Source of the DNA: UBA4615 sp044368415
GTDB taxonomy: Bacteria; Pseudomonadota; Gammaproteobacteria; Burkholderiales; Burkholderiaceae_E
DNA: 64,000 bases
NCBI GenBank assembly: GCA_044368415.1
Contig: JBIPLJ010000004.1
Span: 62,001-126,000 of the forward strand
Reading direction: 5' to 3'
Of the stretch, positions 36,878-46,157 are shown piece by piece (positions within the stretch are counted from its first letter, which is position 1; each line of letters starts with the position of its first letter). Made by a program: the position numbers and the translations under genes. The notes beneath the pieces were generated by a model. That model was given only the letters and a program-made list of their open reading frames with translations, made no database searches and was not told the DNA's origin.

Positions 36878-37815
36878 ACCAGCCTCCGGCGCACCGCGCG
36901 GCTCAGTGCGTCGAAGGTGGTGACCATCGTGACGATCGCCAACAACAGCGTAGCGAGCCGCCCCCACTGGAAGAGGCTCATCGCCTCGGACAGCAGCAGG
37001 CCCAGGCCCCCCGCGCCGACCAGGCCCAGGATGGTGGAATCGCGCAGGTTGAACTCCCAGACGTACAGCGTCTGCGAGACGAACTGCGGCAGCACCGCGG
37101 GCCAGACACCCAGGAAGAACACCTGTGCCGGCGTGGCGCCGGTGGCCCGAACCGCATCGACCGGCTGCATGTCCAGCGACTCGATGGCCTCTGCGAGCAG
37201 CTTGCCCAGCGTCCCCGCCGAATGCGCCGCCACCGCGAGGATGCCTGCGGTGGCCCCCAGCCCGACGATGCCCACGAAGAGCAGGCCGAAGACCAGTGTG
37301 TGGATCGAGCGCAAGCCATCGAGCACGCCCTTGGCTCCCCAGGCGAGCGGTCGCGGCGCATGCAGGCTGCGGGCGGCCAGCAGGCCGAGCGGCAGCGCGA
37401 GCAGCGCAGCCAGCACGGTGCCCAGCGTGGCGATGCGCAGCGTCGTCCACAGGGCGCGGCCGACGCCCTGGAGGTAGCGCCGCTCCGTGGCTCGCTGGTC
37501 CTCGGTCCGCAGCACCCGGCCGTCGGCATCGCGGACCTGTAGCGCCGGGTCGCCGAACCACAGCCGCAGGAAGCTCGGCTGCGACATCTCTGACAGCGTG
37601 CGCTCGAGGTTCTTCCAAGGCTTGCGCCCCAGGCCGAGCTCGTCCTCGGCCGCCAACGTCCACAGGCTGGCAAACACCAGCAGCGCCGCGGCCGCCAGCA
37701 GCGCGGGGAGCACGATGCGACGCGGGGTCGGCACGCCGCGGGCCGCCGTCGGCGAGGCCGCGCTCGCGACGCCGGCCGCGATCGGCGCCGCCCCGTCGGT
37801 CGGCGGCGAGCTCAC
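36874..37815 (-). CDS. phnE: Phosphonate-type ABC transporter permease
   Basis: A 313-residue PhnE-family inner-membrane protein, about six helices, with the family segments LWTTLRIATLGTVLAALLALPLGLLAARSL, RSIHTLVFGLLFVGIVGLGATAGILA, IESLDMQPVDAVRATGATPAQVFFLGVWPAVLPQFVS and FNLRDSTILGLVGAGGLG. The EAA loop is the AVRATGATPAQVFFLGVWPAVLP stretch. The GTG start overlaps the phnD stop by 4 bp. The first 30 residues are Ala/Pro-rich and cytoplasmic. Confidence 0.9.
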   Translation of the reverse strand: MSSPPTDGAAPIAAGVASAASPTAARGVPTPRRIVLPALLAAAALLVFASLWTLAAEDELGLGRKPWKNLERTLSEMSQPSFLRLWFGDPALQVRDADGRVLRTEDQRATERRYLQGVGRALWTTLRIATLGTVLAALLALPLGLLAARSLHAPRPLAWGAKGVLDGLRSIHTLVFGLLFVGIVGLGATAGILAVAAHSAGTLGKLLAEAIESLDMQPVDAVRATGATPAQVFFLGVWPAVLPQFVSQTLYVWEFNLRDSTILGLVGAGGLGLLLSEAMSLFQWGRLATLLLAIVTMVTTFDALSRAVRRRLV

Positions 37816-38711
37816 TTGGGAGACAGCTTCCCGGTGGCGAGGCCCGCGTCGCGGATCGGCCGGTAGAAGGCATCGTCCTTAGCGACGAATCCGGTGTAAC
37901 GCGGCGGCAGGAGCTCGGGGCGGCGTCCCAGCTCGGGACCGACCGCGGCCAGGGCCGCGCGCAGGCGTGCCACGAAGGCGGCGTCCCGCGCCAGCTCAGC
38001 GCGCACCGCCACCGCGTCGTTCGGTAGCGGGTCGGAGGTCCAGAAGACGACGCTGTCGGCCGCCTTGATCAGGCCTTCGGCGATCATCGCGTCGCGGTTT
38101 CGGTTGTAGTCGGCACCGGCATCGATCTCGCCGCGCGTGACCTGCATCTCGATGGCCTGGTGCTTGGTGTAGAGCACCCGCCCCAGGTAGGTCTCGGGGT
38201 CGATGCCGCTCTTCTGAAAATGGTGGAACGGAATCAGGTAGCCGGAGGTGGAGCCCTTGTCACCGAAGGCGAACGTACGGCCCTTGAGGTCCGCGATGCG
38301 CCGGATGCCCGACTTCGGGTGGGTGACCATGATCGCAAAGTATTCGGGCTTGCCGTCATATAGGATCGACGCGACCGCCTGCGCGCCGGCCACGTGGTTG
38401 GCGAGCACGTAGCCCCATGGGCCCATCAGCGCGATGTCGGTCTCGCCGGCGGCCAGCGATTTGGCCAGGCCCTCCCAGGTGTCGACGGTATAGAGCTTCA
38501 CCGGGCGCCCGAGCCGGCGGGACAGGTGTTCGGCCAGCGGGCGATAGGTCGCGTCGTTCTTCTCCTTGTCGGGTTGGTAGAGCCCGACGCCGAAGCGCAG
38601 CACCTCGTCGGCGGCACGCGCCGCGCCGAGTGCCGCCGGTCCAACGGACAGGCCGGCGGCGGCCCGAGAGAGCAACGACAGGAGGGTGCGGCGCGACGTC
38701 GGGGCGGGCAT
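37812..38711 (-). CDS. phnD: PhnD-family phosphate/phosphite/phosphonate ABC substrate-binding protein
   Basis: A 299-residue periplasmic binding protein. The leader (MPAPTSRRTLLSLLSRAAAGL...ALGAARA) has a twin-arginine-like SRRTLL. The mature part shows LRFGVGLYQPDKEKNDATYRPLAEHLSRRLGRPV, ALMGPWGYVLAN and FAFGDKGSTSGYLIP, as in PhnD/PtxB proteins. It is the first gene of phnD-phnE-phnC-phosphoesterase. An alternative upstream ATG would give MAAAGAGCAAPAAS, which could be a lipobox (AGC); I prefer 38711. The ligand cannot be read from sequence alone. Confidence 0.88.
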   Translation of the reverse strand: MPAPTSRRTLLSLLSRAAAGLSVGPAALGAARAADEVLRFGVGLYQPDKEKNDATYRPLAEHLSRRLGRPVKLYTVDTWEGLAKSLAAGETDIALMGPWGYVLANHVAGAQAVASILYDGKPEYFAIMVTHPKSGIRRIADLKGRTFAFGDKGSTSGYLIPFHHFQKSGIDPETYLGRVLYTKHQAIEMQVTRGEIDAGADYNRNRDAMIAEGLIKAADSVVFWTSDPLPNDAVAVRAELARDAAFVARLRAALAAVGPELGRRPELLPPRYTGFVAKDDAFYRPIRDAGLATGKLSPK

Positions 38712-38947
38712 GAGAGGGCTCGGCAGCAAGGAGGGGGCGGCAGACGCGGCGGGTGCCGCGCACCCGGCGCCTGCGGCGGCCATGATGATAGACGCCCAGG
38801 CACCGGCGTCCTTACAGCGAGGCTGTCGCCCGCCCGCCGGCGAGCGTTCCGGCGATGCGGGATAATCCGTCGGTCCGGCGATCGCTGCGGCATCGGCCGC
38901 GCTACCTGCCGCCGCCTGCCACTGCACCGGCCGCCCCCGGAGACCCC

Positions 38948-39496
38948 ATGACCCGCCACTGCAGACGATCCCTGATGCGCGGCGCGCTCGTCGCGCTCGC
39001 GGCCCTGGCCGCCTCTGCCGCGGCGGGGACGGCGCACGCGCAGGCCGGCACCGACGGCGCGCAGCGCCGCCCCTGGCCGCCCGGACGCCCAACGCCTCCG
39101 CTCGCCCTGCCGGCCTGGGAGGGCGCACCCTGGCGCCTGGAGGACCAGCGCGGCCAGGTGGTGGTGCTCAACTTCTGGGCCAGCTGGTGCGAGCCCTGCC
39201 GCGCCGAGATGCCCTCGCTCGAGCTGCTCGCGCAGCGCCACGAGCGCGACCGGCTGCAGGTGATCGCGGTGAACTTCCGCGAGACCGACGCCGCGATCCG
39301 TCGCTTCCTCGGCACGATGCCGCTGACGCTGCCGGTGCTGCGCGACGCCGACGGCGGCGTCGCAAAGGCCTGGGGCGTTCGCGTCTTCCCGAGCACCGCG
39401 GTGATCGGCCGCGACGGCCGCGCCGCCTTCATGGTGACCGGCGAGGTCGACTGGACGGGTCCAGACGCCCGCCGGTGGATCGCCGCCGTGCTGTGA
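38948..39496 (+). CDS. TlpA-like periplasmic thioredoxin
   Basis: A 182-residue secreted thioredoxin-fold protein. The leader (RRSLMRGALVALAALAASAAAGTAHA) ends in an AHA cleavage site; the redox motif is WASWCEPC and the cis-proline segment is RVFPSTAVIGRDG. TlpA/ResA proteins reduce apocytochromes or other periplasmic disulfides. It is preceded by GATAAT (38861), a plausible -10 element, and followed 71 bp later by a transglutaminase-like gene. Confidence 0.9.
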   Translation: MTRHCRRSLMRGALVALAALAASAAAGTAHAQAGTDGAQRRPWPPGRPTPPLALPAWEGAPWRLEDQRGQVVVLNFWASWCEPCRAEMPSLELLAQRHERDRLQVIAVNFRETDAAIRRFLGTMPLTLPVLRDADGGVAKAWGVRVFPSTAVIGRDGRAAFMVTGEVDWTGPDARRWIAAVL

Positions 39497-39567
39497 CGCG
39501 GGCGCGCCCCAGCCCCCCTTTCCCTCGAATCCCGAATCACGTTCTGCAACCAAGCCAGGAGCCATCC

Positions 39568-40686
39568 ATGACTCACCGTCCCGACCGCCGCACTTTACTC
39601 AGGACCGCCGGCGCCGCAGCTGTCGCCGGCACCCTGCCCGCCGCCGCCCGCGCCCAGGAGGCACGCCGCTTCGAGCCGCGCCCAGGCGCCTGGCGCACCT
39701 TCGAGGTGACCACCACGGTGAGCGTCGCCGACGTGCAGGGGTCCGTCCAGGTATGGCTGCCGCTGGCCGACGTGGCCACCGACTGGCAGCAGCCTCTGGG
39801 CCATACATGGACGGGCAACGCCGCGAGCACCGCGATCGTCGCCGACCCGAAAAGCGGCGTGCGCATGCTGCGCGCACAGTTTGCCGCAGGCACACCCGCG
39901 CCGACCGTGTCATTGACCAGCCGCGTGAACACCCGCGACCGCGGCGGCATCGACTGGAGCCGGCCCGCCGGTGCCCGCGAGGACGCCTCGGTGCTGCGCA
40001 GCAATCTCGTGCCCACCGAGCTGCTGCCGCTCGACGGCATCGTCCGAGAGACCGCCACGAAGGCCACAAAGGGCGCCCGCACCGACATTGACAAGACGCG
40101 CGCAATTTACGACTGGGTGGTCGCCAACGCACACCGCGAGCCGAAGACGCGCGGCTGCGGCACCGGCGACATCAAGGCGATGCTCGAGACCGGAAACCTC
40201 GGCGGCAAGTGCGCCGACCTGAACGCGGTGTTCGTCGGCCTGTGCCGCTCGGTCGGCGTGCCGGCCCGCGACATCTACGGCCTGCGGCTCGCCCCCTCGG
40301 CCTTCGGCTACCGCGAGCTAGGCGCCAACCCGGCGAACCTCAAGGGCGCGCAGCACTGCCGCGCCGAGGCGTATCTCGCCGGCCACGGCTGGGTCGCGAT
40401 GGATCCGGCCGACGTCCTCAAGGTGATGCGCCAGGAGACCCCCGACTGGATCAAGGACCGCGCCCATCCGATGGCCGCGCCGGTCGTGCGCGGCCTGTTC
40501 GGCGGCTGGGAGGGCAACTGGGTCGGCTGGAACACCGGCCACGACGTGCGCCTGCCCGGCAGCGCCGGCCGCAACACGCTGCCGTTCCTGATGTACCCGA
40601 ACGGCGAGAACGCGACCGGCCGCTTCGACGAGCTGGGTCCGGACGAGTTCCGCTACACGATCTCCTCGAAACAGCTCACAGCCTGA
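39568..40686 (+). CDS. Secreted transglutaminase-like protein (Tat signal)
   Basis: A 372-residue predicted protein with a twin-arginine leader (RRTLLRTAGAAAVAGTLPAAARAQ). The N-terminal half (TTTVSVADVQGSVQVWLPL) is a beta domain. The transglutaminase/protease-like core is TRAIYDWVVANAHREP...LETGNLGGKCADLNAVFVGLCRSVGVPARDIYGLRL...AEAYLAGHGWVAMDPAD, with the catalytic Cys in GGKCADLN, His in AQHCRAEAYL or near GHGW, and Asp in MDPAD. ATG follows CAGGAGCCATCC. Function in the cell envelope is unknown. Confidence 0.87.
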   Translation: MTHRPDRRTLLRTAGAAAVAGTLPAAARAQEARRFEPRPGAWRTFEVTTTVSVADVQGSVQVWLPLADVATDWQQPLGHTWTGNAASTAIVADPKSGVRMLRAQFAAGTPAPTVSLTSRVNTRDRGGIDWSRPAGAREDASVLRSNLVPTELLPLDGIVRETATKATKGARTDIDKTRAIYDWVVANAHREPKTRGCGTGDIKAMLETGNLGGKCADLNAVFVGLCRSVGVPARDIYGLRLAPSAFGYRELGANPANLKGAQHCRAEAYLAGHGWVAMDPADVLKVMRQETPDWIKDRAHPMAAPVVRGLFGGWEGNWVGWNTGHDVRLPGSAGRNTLPFLMYPNGENATGRFDELGPDEFRYTISSKQLTA

Positions 40687-40777
40687 GGGGTGCGACATGG
40701 CGCCGCGCCCGCCCCCCGGCGGCGCGTGGCGCCCGGCGGCCGTTGCACGGCCCGCGGCGCTCGGGCATCCTCCCCTG

Positions 40778-42349
40778 ATGGAACAGCTTCGCGGTGATGA
40801 CGCCCGCTTCCTCTACGCGGACAGCGGCAACGCCAGCGGTACCCTCACGCTGATCCACATCTACGACCCGTCGACCGCCCCCGGCGGCAAGGTCCGCTTC
40901 AAGCACATCCTCGCGCACATCGAAGCGCGGCTGCATCGCTCGCCGGTGTTCCGGCGCAAGCTGCTGCGGGTGCCGCTCGAGCTCGACCATCCATACTGGA
41001 TCGAGGACGAGCGCTTCGACCTCGAGTACCACGTGCGCCACATCGCGCTGCCCGCGCCGGGCGACTGGCGCCAGTTCTGCATCCAGGCCTCGCGCATCCA
41101 CGCGCGTCCACTCGACCTGTCCCGCCCGCTGTGGGAGATCCACGTCATCGAGGGCTTGGACGGCCTGCTCGACCTGCCACGAGGCAGCTTCGCGCTCCTG
41201 ACCAAGGTGCACCACGCAGCGATCGACCTCGACGACGGGTCCGAACTCACGCGCGTGCTGCACGACACCAGCGCAACACCCGCGCCGCCCGAGCCGCCCG
41301 AGCCCTGGTTCCCGGCGTCGCCGCCGGGCACGCTCGGGCTGCTCGCTCGCAGCGTGCTGCGCAACGCCACTTCGCCGCTTCGCTTGGCCCGCCCGCTCGC
41401 CGCGCTGGCAACGCGGCTGCTGCCGGCGGCGAGCAGCTTCGTCGCCGATGTGTTGCTGCGTCCAGAGACGATGCCGGTGACGCGCTTCAACGCGGTCGTC
41501 TCGCCGCACCGGGTGTTCGAGACCCGGCGCTTCCCGCTCGCCGAGTTCCGGCGGCTGCGGGCGCTGGTCGACGGCGCGACGGTCAATGAGGTGGTGCTCG
41601 CGGTCTGCGCGGGCGGCCTGCGCCGTTATCTCGCGCACACAGGCGAGCTGCCCGAGGCGAGCCTGTCGGCAATCGCGCCGGTGACGCTGCGCGACGTTGC
41701 GGACGGAGACGGGCACGGCGAGCTGATGCTGATGCGTGCCTCGCTCGGCACGCACTTGGCCGATCCGGTGGCGCGCCTGGCTTACCTGCACGCGCAGGCC
41801 GAGGGCTCGACCGCCTATACACGCACGGTGCCGGCACGCGAACTCACCGACGTCGCGCGGCACACGCCGGCCGCGACGCTGTCGCTTGCCGCGAAGCTGC
41901 TCGGTGGCGTCGCCACCGGCGCCGGCCGGCACGCACCGCTGGCGCACTGCACGATCGTCAACGTGCCCGGCCCCGCGGTGCCGCTGTACCTCGGCGGCGC
42001 GAAGATGACCTATTTCTCGGCGACCATGCCGATCGCCGACGGCATGGGCCTGGTGTTTGCAGTGACGAGCTACGAGGGCATGCTGATCGTCTCGCCCACG
42101 GCATGCCGGGAGCAGCTCCCCGACCCGGCCTTTTTTGCGCAGTGTGTGCGCGACAGTTTCCAGGAGTACCTGGCGCTCCTCGACGCACCCGCTCGGCGCG
42201 CCACACGCCCGCGTCCGGTCAGGTCGGCACGGACAAAGGCGTCAGCAGCCGGTAGAGCTGCCCCGGCAGTCCCTGCGGCTCGAACGGCCGCCACGCCCCT
42301 TCCGGCTGCGACAGCCGCTCGGCGACGATCCACAGCACGAGCGCGTTGA
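40778..42349 (+). CDS. WS/DGAT family acyltransferase (variant active site)
   Basis: A 523-residue member of the wax ester synthase/diacylglycerol acyltransferase family: RPLDLSRPLWEIHVIEGL, KVHHAAIDLDDGSEL, ATVNEVVLAVCAGGLRRYL and the C-terminal NVPGPAVPLYLGGAKM. The active site is HHAAIDLD rather than HHxxxDG: the Asp is kept but the Gly is Leu. ATG 40778 begins MEQLRGDDARFLYAD, the family N-terminus; the frame upstream is probably not coding. The last 43 codons run antisense into the convergent hydrolase gene and are Ala/Arg-rich, so the C-terminus may be an accidental extension. Confidence 0.88.
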   Translation: MEQLRGDDARFLYADSGNASGTLTLIHIYDPSTAPGGKVRFKHILAHIEARLHRSPVFRRKLLRVPLELDHPYWIEDERFDLEYHVRHIALPAPGDWRQFCIQASRIHARPLDLSRPLWEIHVIEGLDGLLDLPRGSFALLTKVHHAAIDLDDGSELTRVLHDTSATPAPPEPPEPWFPASPPGTLGLLARSVLRNATSPLRLARPLAALATRLLPAASSFVADVLLRPETMPVTRFNAVVSPHRVFETRRFPLAEFRRLRALVDGATVNEVVLAVCAGGLRRYLAHTGELPEASLSAIAPVTLRDVADGDGHGELMLMRASLGTHLADPVARLAYLHAQAEGSTAYTRTVPARELTDVARHTPAATLSLAAKLLGGVATGAGRHAPLAHCTIVNVPGPAVPLYLGGAKMTYFSATMPIADGMGLVFAVTSYEGMLIVSPTACREQLPDPAFFAQCVRDSFQEYLALLDAPARRATRPRPVRSARTKASAAGRAAPAVPAARTAATPLPAATAARRRSTARAR

Positions 42350-43040
42350 AGCCCAGCCCGACGTGGCTGCCCGGTACGCGGATGTTCTCGTGAAGTGCGC
42401 CCGGGTCGGTGTCGCGGCCTCCGTGGAGGGTCGCCTCGTGCGGCGGCACCACGCCGTCGGTCTCGGAGTAGAGGCAGGACACCGGCATCGGCGGCGGTGA
42501 GCGCAGGACGCGCGCATCGACGTGCGCCGCGTGGGCGACCGGTCCCATTGGATGCGCGACCAGCCGGTAGAGCGCCTTGACCAGGGCCGGCGAGTCGCTG
42601 CGCTGGGGGTCGCTGCTGACCGGGCTGCCGAGCGTCACCACGCTGCGCACGCTCTGCGGCACCTGATGGGCGGCGAACATCGAGAACACCCCCCCCAGGC
42701 TCCAGCCGACGAGGCTCACCTTGCGGCCGTGCCGATGGTGCAGGAAGCGCACCTTCTGCTCGAGCGCGCGGGCGTGTTTGCGCTGGAAGCCGACGTTGCG
42801 GCCGAGCCCCCAGTCGTCGACCTCGTAGCCGCGGTTACGCAGGAAGTGCTTGAGCACCGCCATCGAGCCGGCGTCGCCGACGAAGCCCGGCACCAGCAGC
42901 ACCGGATGGCCGTCGCCGCGCGGCGCGGACATCAGCAGCGGCAGCGAGGTCGGCAGCAGCGCGGCCTCGAGCAGCGCTCGGGACTCGAGCATCGTCCACA
43001 GCAGGCTCGGCGGGCCAGCGGCCTCGCGCGAGGCGCTCAT
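42219..43040 (-). CDS. Alpha/beta hydrolase (lipase-like)
   Basis: A 273-residue alpha/beta hydrolase. Oxyanion region HPVLLVPGFVGDAGSMAVLKHFL, nucleophile elbow LVGWSLGGVFSMFAAH (Ser in GWSLG), acid region LYSETDGVVPPHEA and the histidine in PGSHVGLGFN. It looks like an esterase or triacylglycerol/wax lipase. Its ATG overlaps the stop of the second WS/DGAT gene (ATGA), while its 3' end overlaps the first WS/DGAT gene by 131 bp antisense. Probably a lipid turnover partner of the two acyltransferases. Confidence 0.88.
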   Translation of the reverse strand: MSASREAAGPPSLLWTMLESRALLEAALLPTSLPLLMSAPRGDGHPVLLVPGFVGDAGSMAVLKHFLRNRGYEVDDWGLGRNVGFQRKHARALEQKVRFLHHRHGRKVSLVGWSLGGVFSMFAAHQVPQSVRSVVTLGSPVSSDPQRSDSPALVKALYRLVAHPMGPVAHAAHVDARVLRSPPPMPVSCLYSETDGVVPPHEATLHGGRDTDPGALHENIRVPGSHVGLGFNALVLWIVAERLSQPEGAWRPFEPQGLPGQLYRLLTPLSVPT

Positions 43041-44620
43041 CGGGCGCCTCCCGACGGCGCAGCGCGCCGGCGGCGGGCGGGCCGATCGGGCGGCGCGGGT
43101 GTCCCGGCAGCATCGCGATCGGCGCCGCCGTCCAGCGCATCGAAGGCCTGCGCGAGCCGCTGCGCGATCGCATCGACGTCGGGCACCGCCCGACGGCAGG
43201 CGATCAGCCCGAAGTCGAGCGAGCCCGCGTAACTCTGGACGGTGATGTTCAGCGCGACGCCGTGGTAGGGGATCGAGACCGGCCAGTAGTGCAGCATCCG
43301 CGCGCCCAGCAGGTAGAGCGGCACCGCGGGCCCGGGCACGTTGGAGACGATCACGTTGGCCAGCGGCGGCAACCGATTGGCCAGCCGCCCGCGGCCCCAC
43401 ACCGCGGCAAGGGCATTGCCCAGCCACGGCAGGCCGAGCGAGGGAAACTCGGTGGGCACCGCCGATTTCACCTCCCGCAGCGCCCCCTTGATGCGGCCCG
43501 ACGCGTCACGGATCCGGTGCAGCCGCTCGAGGGGATCGGCGACGTCGGTGGCGAGCGTCATCCGCGCCATCATGGCCTGCGTGTTCGAGGATGTGTCGCC
43601 GGCGCGGCGCAGCGAGACCGGCATCGCGGCGAGCAGCGATTCGTCGGGCAGCTCGCCGCGAACCAACAACCAGTCGCGCAGCGCGCCGCCGCAGGCCGCG
43701 AGCACGACGTCGTTGAGCGAGGCGTCATGGCGCTGCGCGATCGCTCTTGCGCGCGCCATCGGCACCGACAGCGTGGCGAACGCACGCCGCCGGGAAATCG
43801 ACGCGTTGAGCGCGGTGCGCGGCGCAAGCAGGCCCTCGCCGCCGAGCAGCGCGGCGACACCGCCCGGGGCGCCTGTCGAGGCGCCCGCAACGGCCGACGC
43901 GGCATCGTCGCGACCCAGCGCCGGCACGACCGCCCGCGCCACGGCGCGCAGCAACCCGGGCAGGCGCGCACCGAGGCCGAGTAGCTGGGCGGCGTTGTGG
44001 CGCGCGCCGGCGGCGGCGACGCGGACCGCCCTCGTCTCGTCGCCGGTGCTGGCGACGCTCGATGCGGGCGGCTGTGCAGGTGCCGCCGGCGCCGCGCGCG
44101 CGACCACGTCATAAACAGCCTGTGCGAGCGCCACGCCCGCCTGCCCGTCCAGGCCGGCATGGTGGACCTTCGCGTAGAAGCCGATGCGGCCGTCCTGGAG
44201 GCCCTCGATGACGACCATCTCCCACAGCGGCCGGGCGAGGTCGAGCGGCCGCGCGTGCAGGCTGCCGACGAGGTCCTGGCACTGCGCGAGGGTGCCCGGC
44301 TCGGGCAGTCGCATGCGCCGCACGTGGTGGTCGAGGTCGACCTCGGCGGCCCGCACCCAGGCCGGATTCGCGAGGCCGAGCGGCATCGGTTCGAGCCGGC
44401 GGGTGAACACGTCGGCCCGGTCCAGGCGCGCGCCGATGTGGGCGCGAACCGCGGCGGCCAGGCCCTCGGCACCGCCCACGGGTGGCTCGAAGACATGCAT
44501 CGAGCCGACGTGCATCGGCGTCTCGGGGCTCTCGAGGTAGAGGAACAACGCGTCGAGCCCGTTCATGAAGCCGACAGCGCCTTCGGTCGCGAGCCCGCCG
44601 TGGCGGGCGTCATGCTGCAT
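43037..44620 (-). CDS. WS/DGAT family acyltransferase (canonical)
   Basis: A 527-residue bifunctional wax ester synthase/diacylglycerol acyltransferase-type protein with the canonical HHxxxDG motif (KVHHAGLDGQAGVALAQAVYD). The ASLNDVVLAACGGALRDWL, NVIVSNVPGPAVPLYLLGARML and PVSIPYHGVALNITVQSYAGSLDFGLIACR segments are family marks. ATG 44620 follows GAGGAGACCCC. An upstream frame extension is not needed. The stop overlaps the hydrolase start. Likely role is neutral lipid synthesis from acyl-CoA. Confidence 0.92.
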   Translation of the reverse strand: MQHDARHGGLATEGAVGFMNGLDALFLYLESPETPMHVGSMHVFEPPVGGAEGLAAAVRAHIGARLDRADVFTRRLEPMPLGLANPAWVRAAEVDLDHHVRRMRLPEPGTLAQCQDLVGSLHARPLDLARPLWEMVVIEGLQDGRIGFYAKVHHAGLDGQAGVALAQAVYDVVARAAPAAPAQPPASSVASTGDETRAVRVAAAGARHNAAQLLGLGARLPGLLRAVARAVVPALGRDDAASAVAGASTGAPGGVAALLGGEGLLAPRTALNASISRRRAFATLSVPMARARAIAQRHDASLNDVVLAACGGALRDWLLVRGELPDESLLAAMPVSLRRAGDTSSNTQAMMARMTLATDVADPLERLHRIRDASGRIKGALREVKSAVPTEFPSLGLPWLGNALAAVWGRGRLANRLPPLANVIVSNVPGPAVPLYLLGARMLHYWPVSIPYHGVALNITVQSYAGSLDFGLIACRRAVPDVDAIAQRLAQAFDALDGGADRDAAGTPAPPDRPARRRRAAPSGGAR

Positions 44621-44717
44621 GGGGTCTCCTCCTCGCCGGATCATCGCACGAGCCGCGGGCATCACACGAGCGGCAGGCGCAGCCACGAGCCTCGAGGGGA
44701 CGCCGGCGTGCCCGCCC

Positions 44718-46157
44718 TTAGAGTACCGGCGACGCCAGCTGCGCCGCGTTCTCGACGACCCGTCGCCACAGCGGCCGGCCCCGCCAGGCCCGCAGGTCTA
44801 TCGGCTCGCAGGCCTCGAGATAGTGGCGCTGCAGCGCCAGCAGTTCTTCGGCGAACGGCCGGTCGTAGATGAGCATCGACAGCTCGAAGTTCAGGTGGAA
44901 GCTGCGCAGGTCGAAGTTGACCGTGCCGAATACCGACAGCTCGCGGTCGATCACCATGCTCTTGGTGTGCAACAGCCCGCCGTGGAAGCGCTCGATACGC
45001 ACGCCCGCGGCGAGCAGCTCGTCGAAGTACGAGGCGCTCGCGTACTGCACCAGCCGCGAGTCGCACTGCCACGGCAGCAACAGCACGACGTCGACGCCGC
45101 GGCGAGCCGCCGAGCGCAGCGCGACCACCACCGACTCGCCGGGCGCGAAGTACGGCGTGGTGAGGATCAGCTCGCGGCGCGCCGCATAGATCGCAGTGAG
45201 GATCACCGACTCGACGTGTTGGAACGCGAAGCCCGGGCCCGACGGATAGACCTGCAGTGAAACCGGACCGGCCACCGGGCCGTAGTCCGCGGAACGCTCG
45301 TCGCGCAGGCGCGGGCCGGCCTGCAGCACCGCCATCGCGTTGGAGACCGCACCGAGCACGGCCGCGCTCGGCCCCTGGATACGCACCATCGCGTCGATCC
45401 ACTGGCCGACTCCGGCGTCGCGCTTGAAGTGGTGGGGGTCGGCTAGGTTGAAGCTGCCCGTCCAGGCGGTGCGGTCGTCGAAGACCGCGATCTTGCGGTG
45501 GTTGCGCAGGTCGGCCCGCGCGACCGCCATGCGCAGCGCGCTCGCCGGCAGCACCACGACCACCTCGATACCGGCCGCTCGCATCCGCTCGGGGGCGCCG
45601 CGCTGCACGAACGGTCGGCTCCCCAGGCCGTCCATCAATGCCGTCACCGCGACGCCGCGTGACGCCGCCCGTACCAGCGCCTCGATGAGACTGTCGACGC
45701 GCCCGCCCTCGTGCCAGATGTAGAACTCGAGCGAGCAGCGCTCGCGGCACGCGTCGATGTCGGCAATCAGGGCTTCGAGGATCCGGTCGCTGTCGGCAAA
45801 CAGCTCGATCCGGTGGCCGCGCATCACCGGTATCGCGCCGAGGGACTGCGCGAGGCGCGCCACCGGCTCGCCGACCGGGCCGGTGTCCGCCGGATCGAGC
45901 ACCGCCTCGGCGGCCAGCGAGGCGAAGCGGCGGGCGAGCGAGGCACGCTCGGCCTCGGCCCGTTCGATCCAGCGGCGGCCCAGCCGGCGCTCGCCGATCA
46001 TCACGTAGAGCACCAGCCCGCCGAGCGGCACCAGCAGCACCATCAGGATCCATGCCATCGCGACGCCCGGCGGATTGCGACGCGACAGCACGCGCAGCGT
46101 TACCGCGACGAACACCGCGAGATGGGCCAGCAGGGGCAACAGGACATGGAGTCGCAT
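44718..46157 (-). CDS. clsA: Cardiolipin synthase, phospholipase D family
   Basis: A 479-residue membrane enzyme joining phosphatidylglycerol molecules. Two N-terminal helices (LLPLLAHLAVFVAVTLRVL and AWILMVLLVPLGGLVLYVMIG) precede two HKD motifs, NHRKIAVFDDRTAWTGSFN and LHTKSMVIDRELSVFGTVNFD, in the correct spacing. The C-terminus RGRPLWRRVVENAAQLASPVL is usual for Cls. ClsA-like length. Divergent from the cation efflux gene, 89 bp apart. Confidence 0.93.
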   Translation of the reverse strand: MRLHVLLPLLAHLAVFVAVTLRVLSRRNPPGVAMAWILMVLLVPLGGLVLYVMIGERRLGRRWIERAEAERASLARRFASLAAEAVLDPADTGPVGEPVARLAQSLGAIPVMRGHRIELFADSDRILEALIADIDACRERCSLEFYIWHEGGRVDSLIEALVRAASRGVAVTALMDGLGSRPFVQRGAPERMRAAGIEVVVVLPASALRMAVARADLRNHRKIAVFDDRTAWTGSFNLADPHHFKRDAGVGQWIDAMVRIQGPSAAVLGAVSNAMAVLQAGPRLRDERSADYGPVAGPVSLQVYPSGPGFAFQHVESVILTAIYAARRELILTTPYFAPGESVVVALRSAARRGVDVVLLLPWQCDSRLVQYASASYFDELLAAGVRIERFHGGLLHTKSMVIDRELSVFGTVNFDLRSFHLNFELSMLIYDRPFAEELLALQRHYLEACEPIDLRAWRGRPLWRRVVENAAQLASPVL

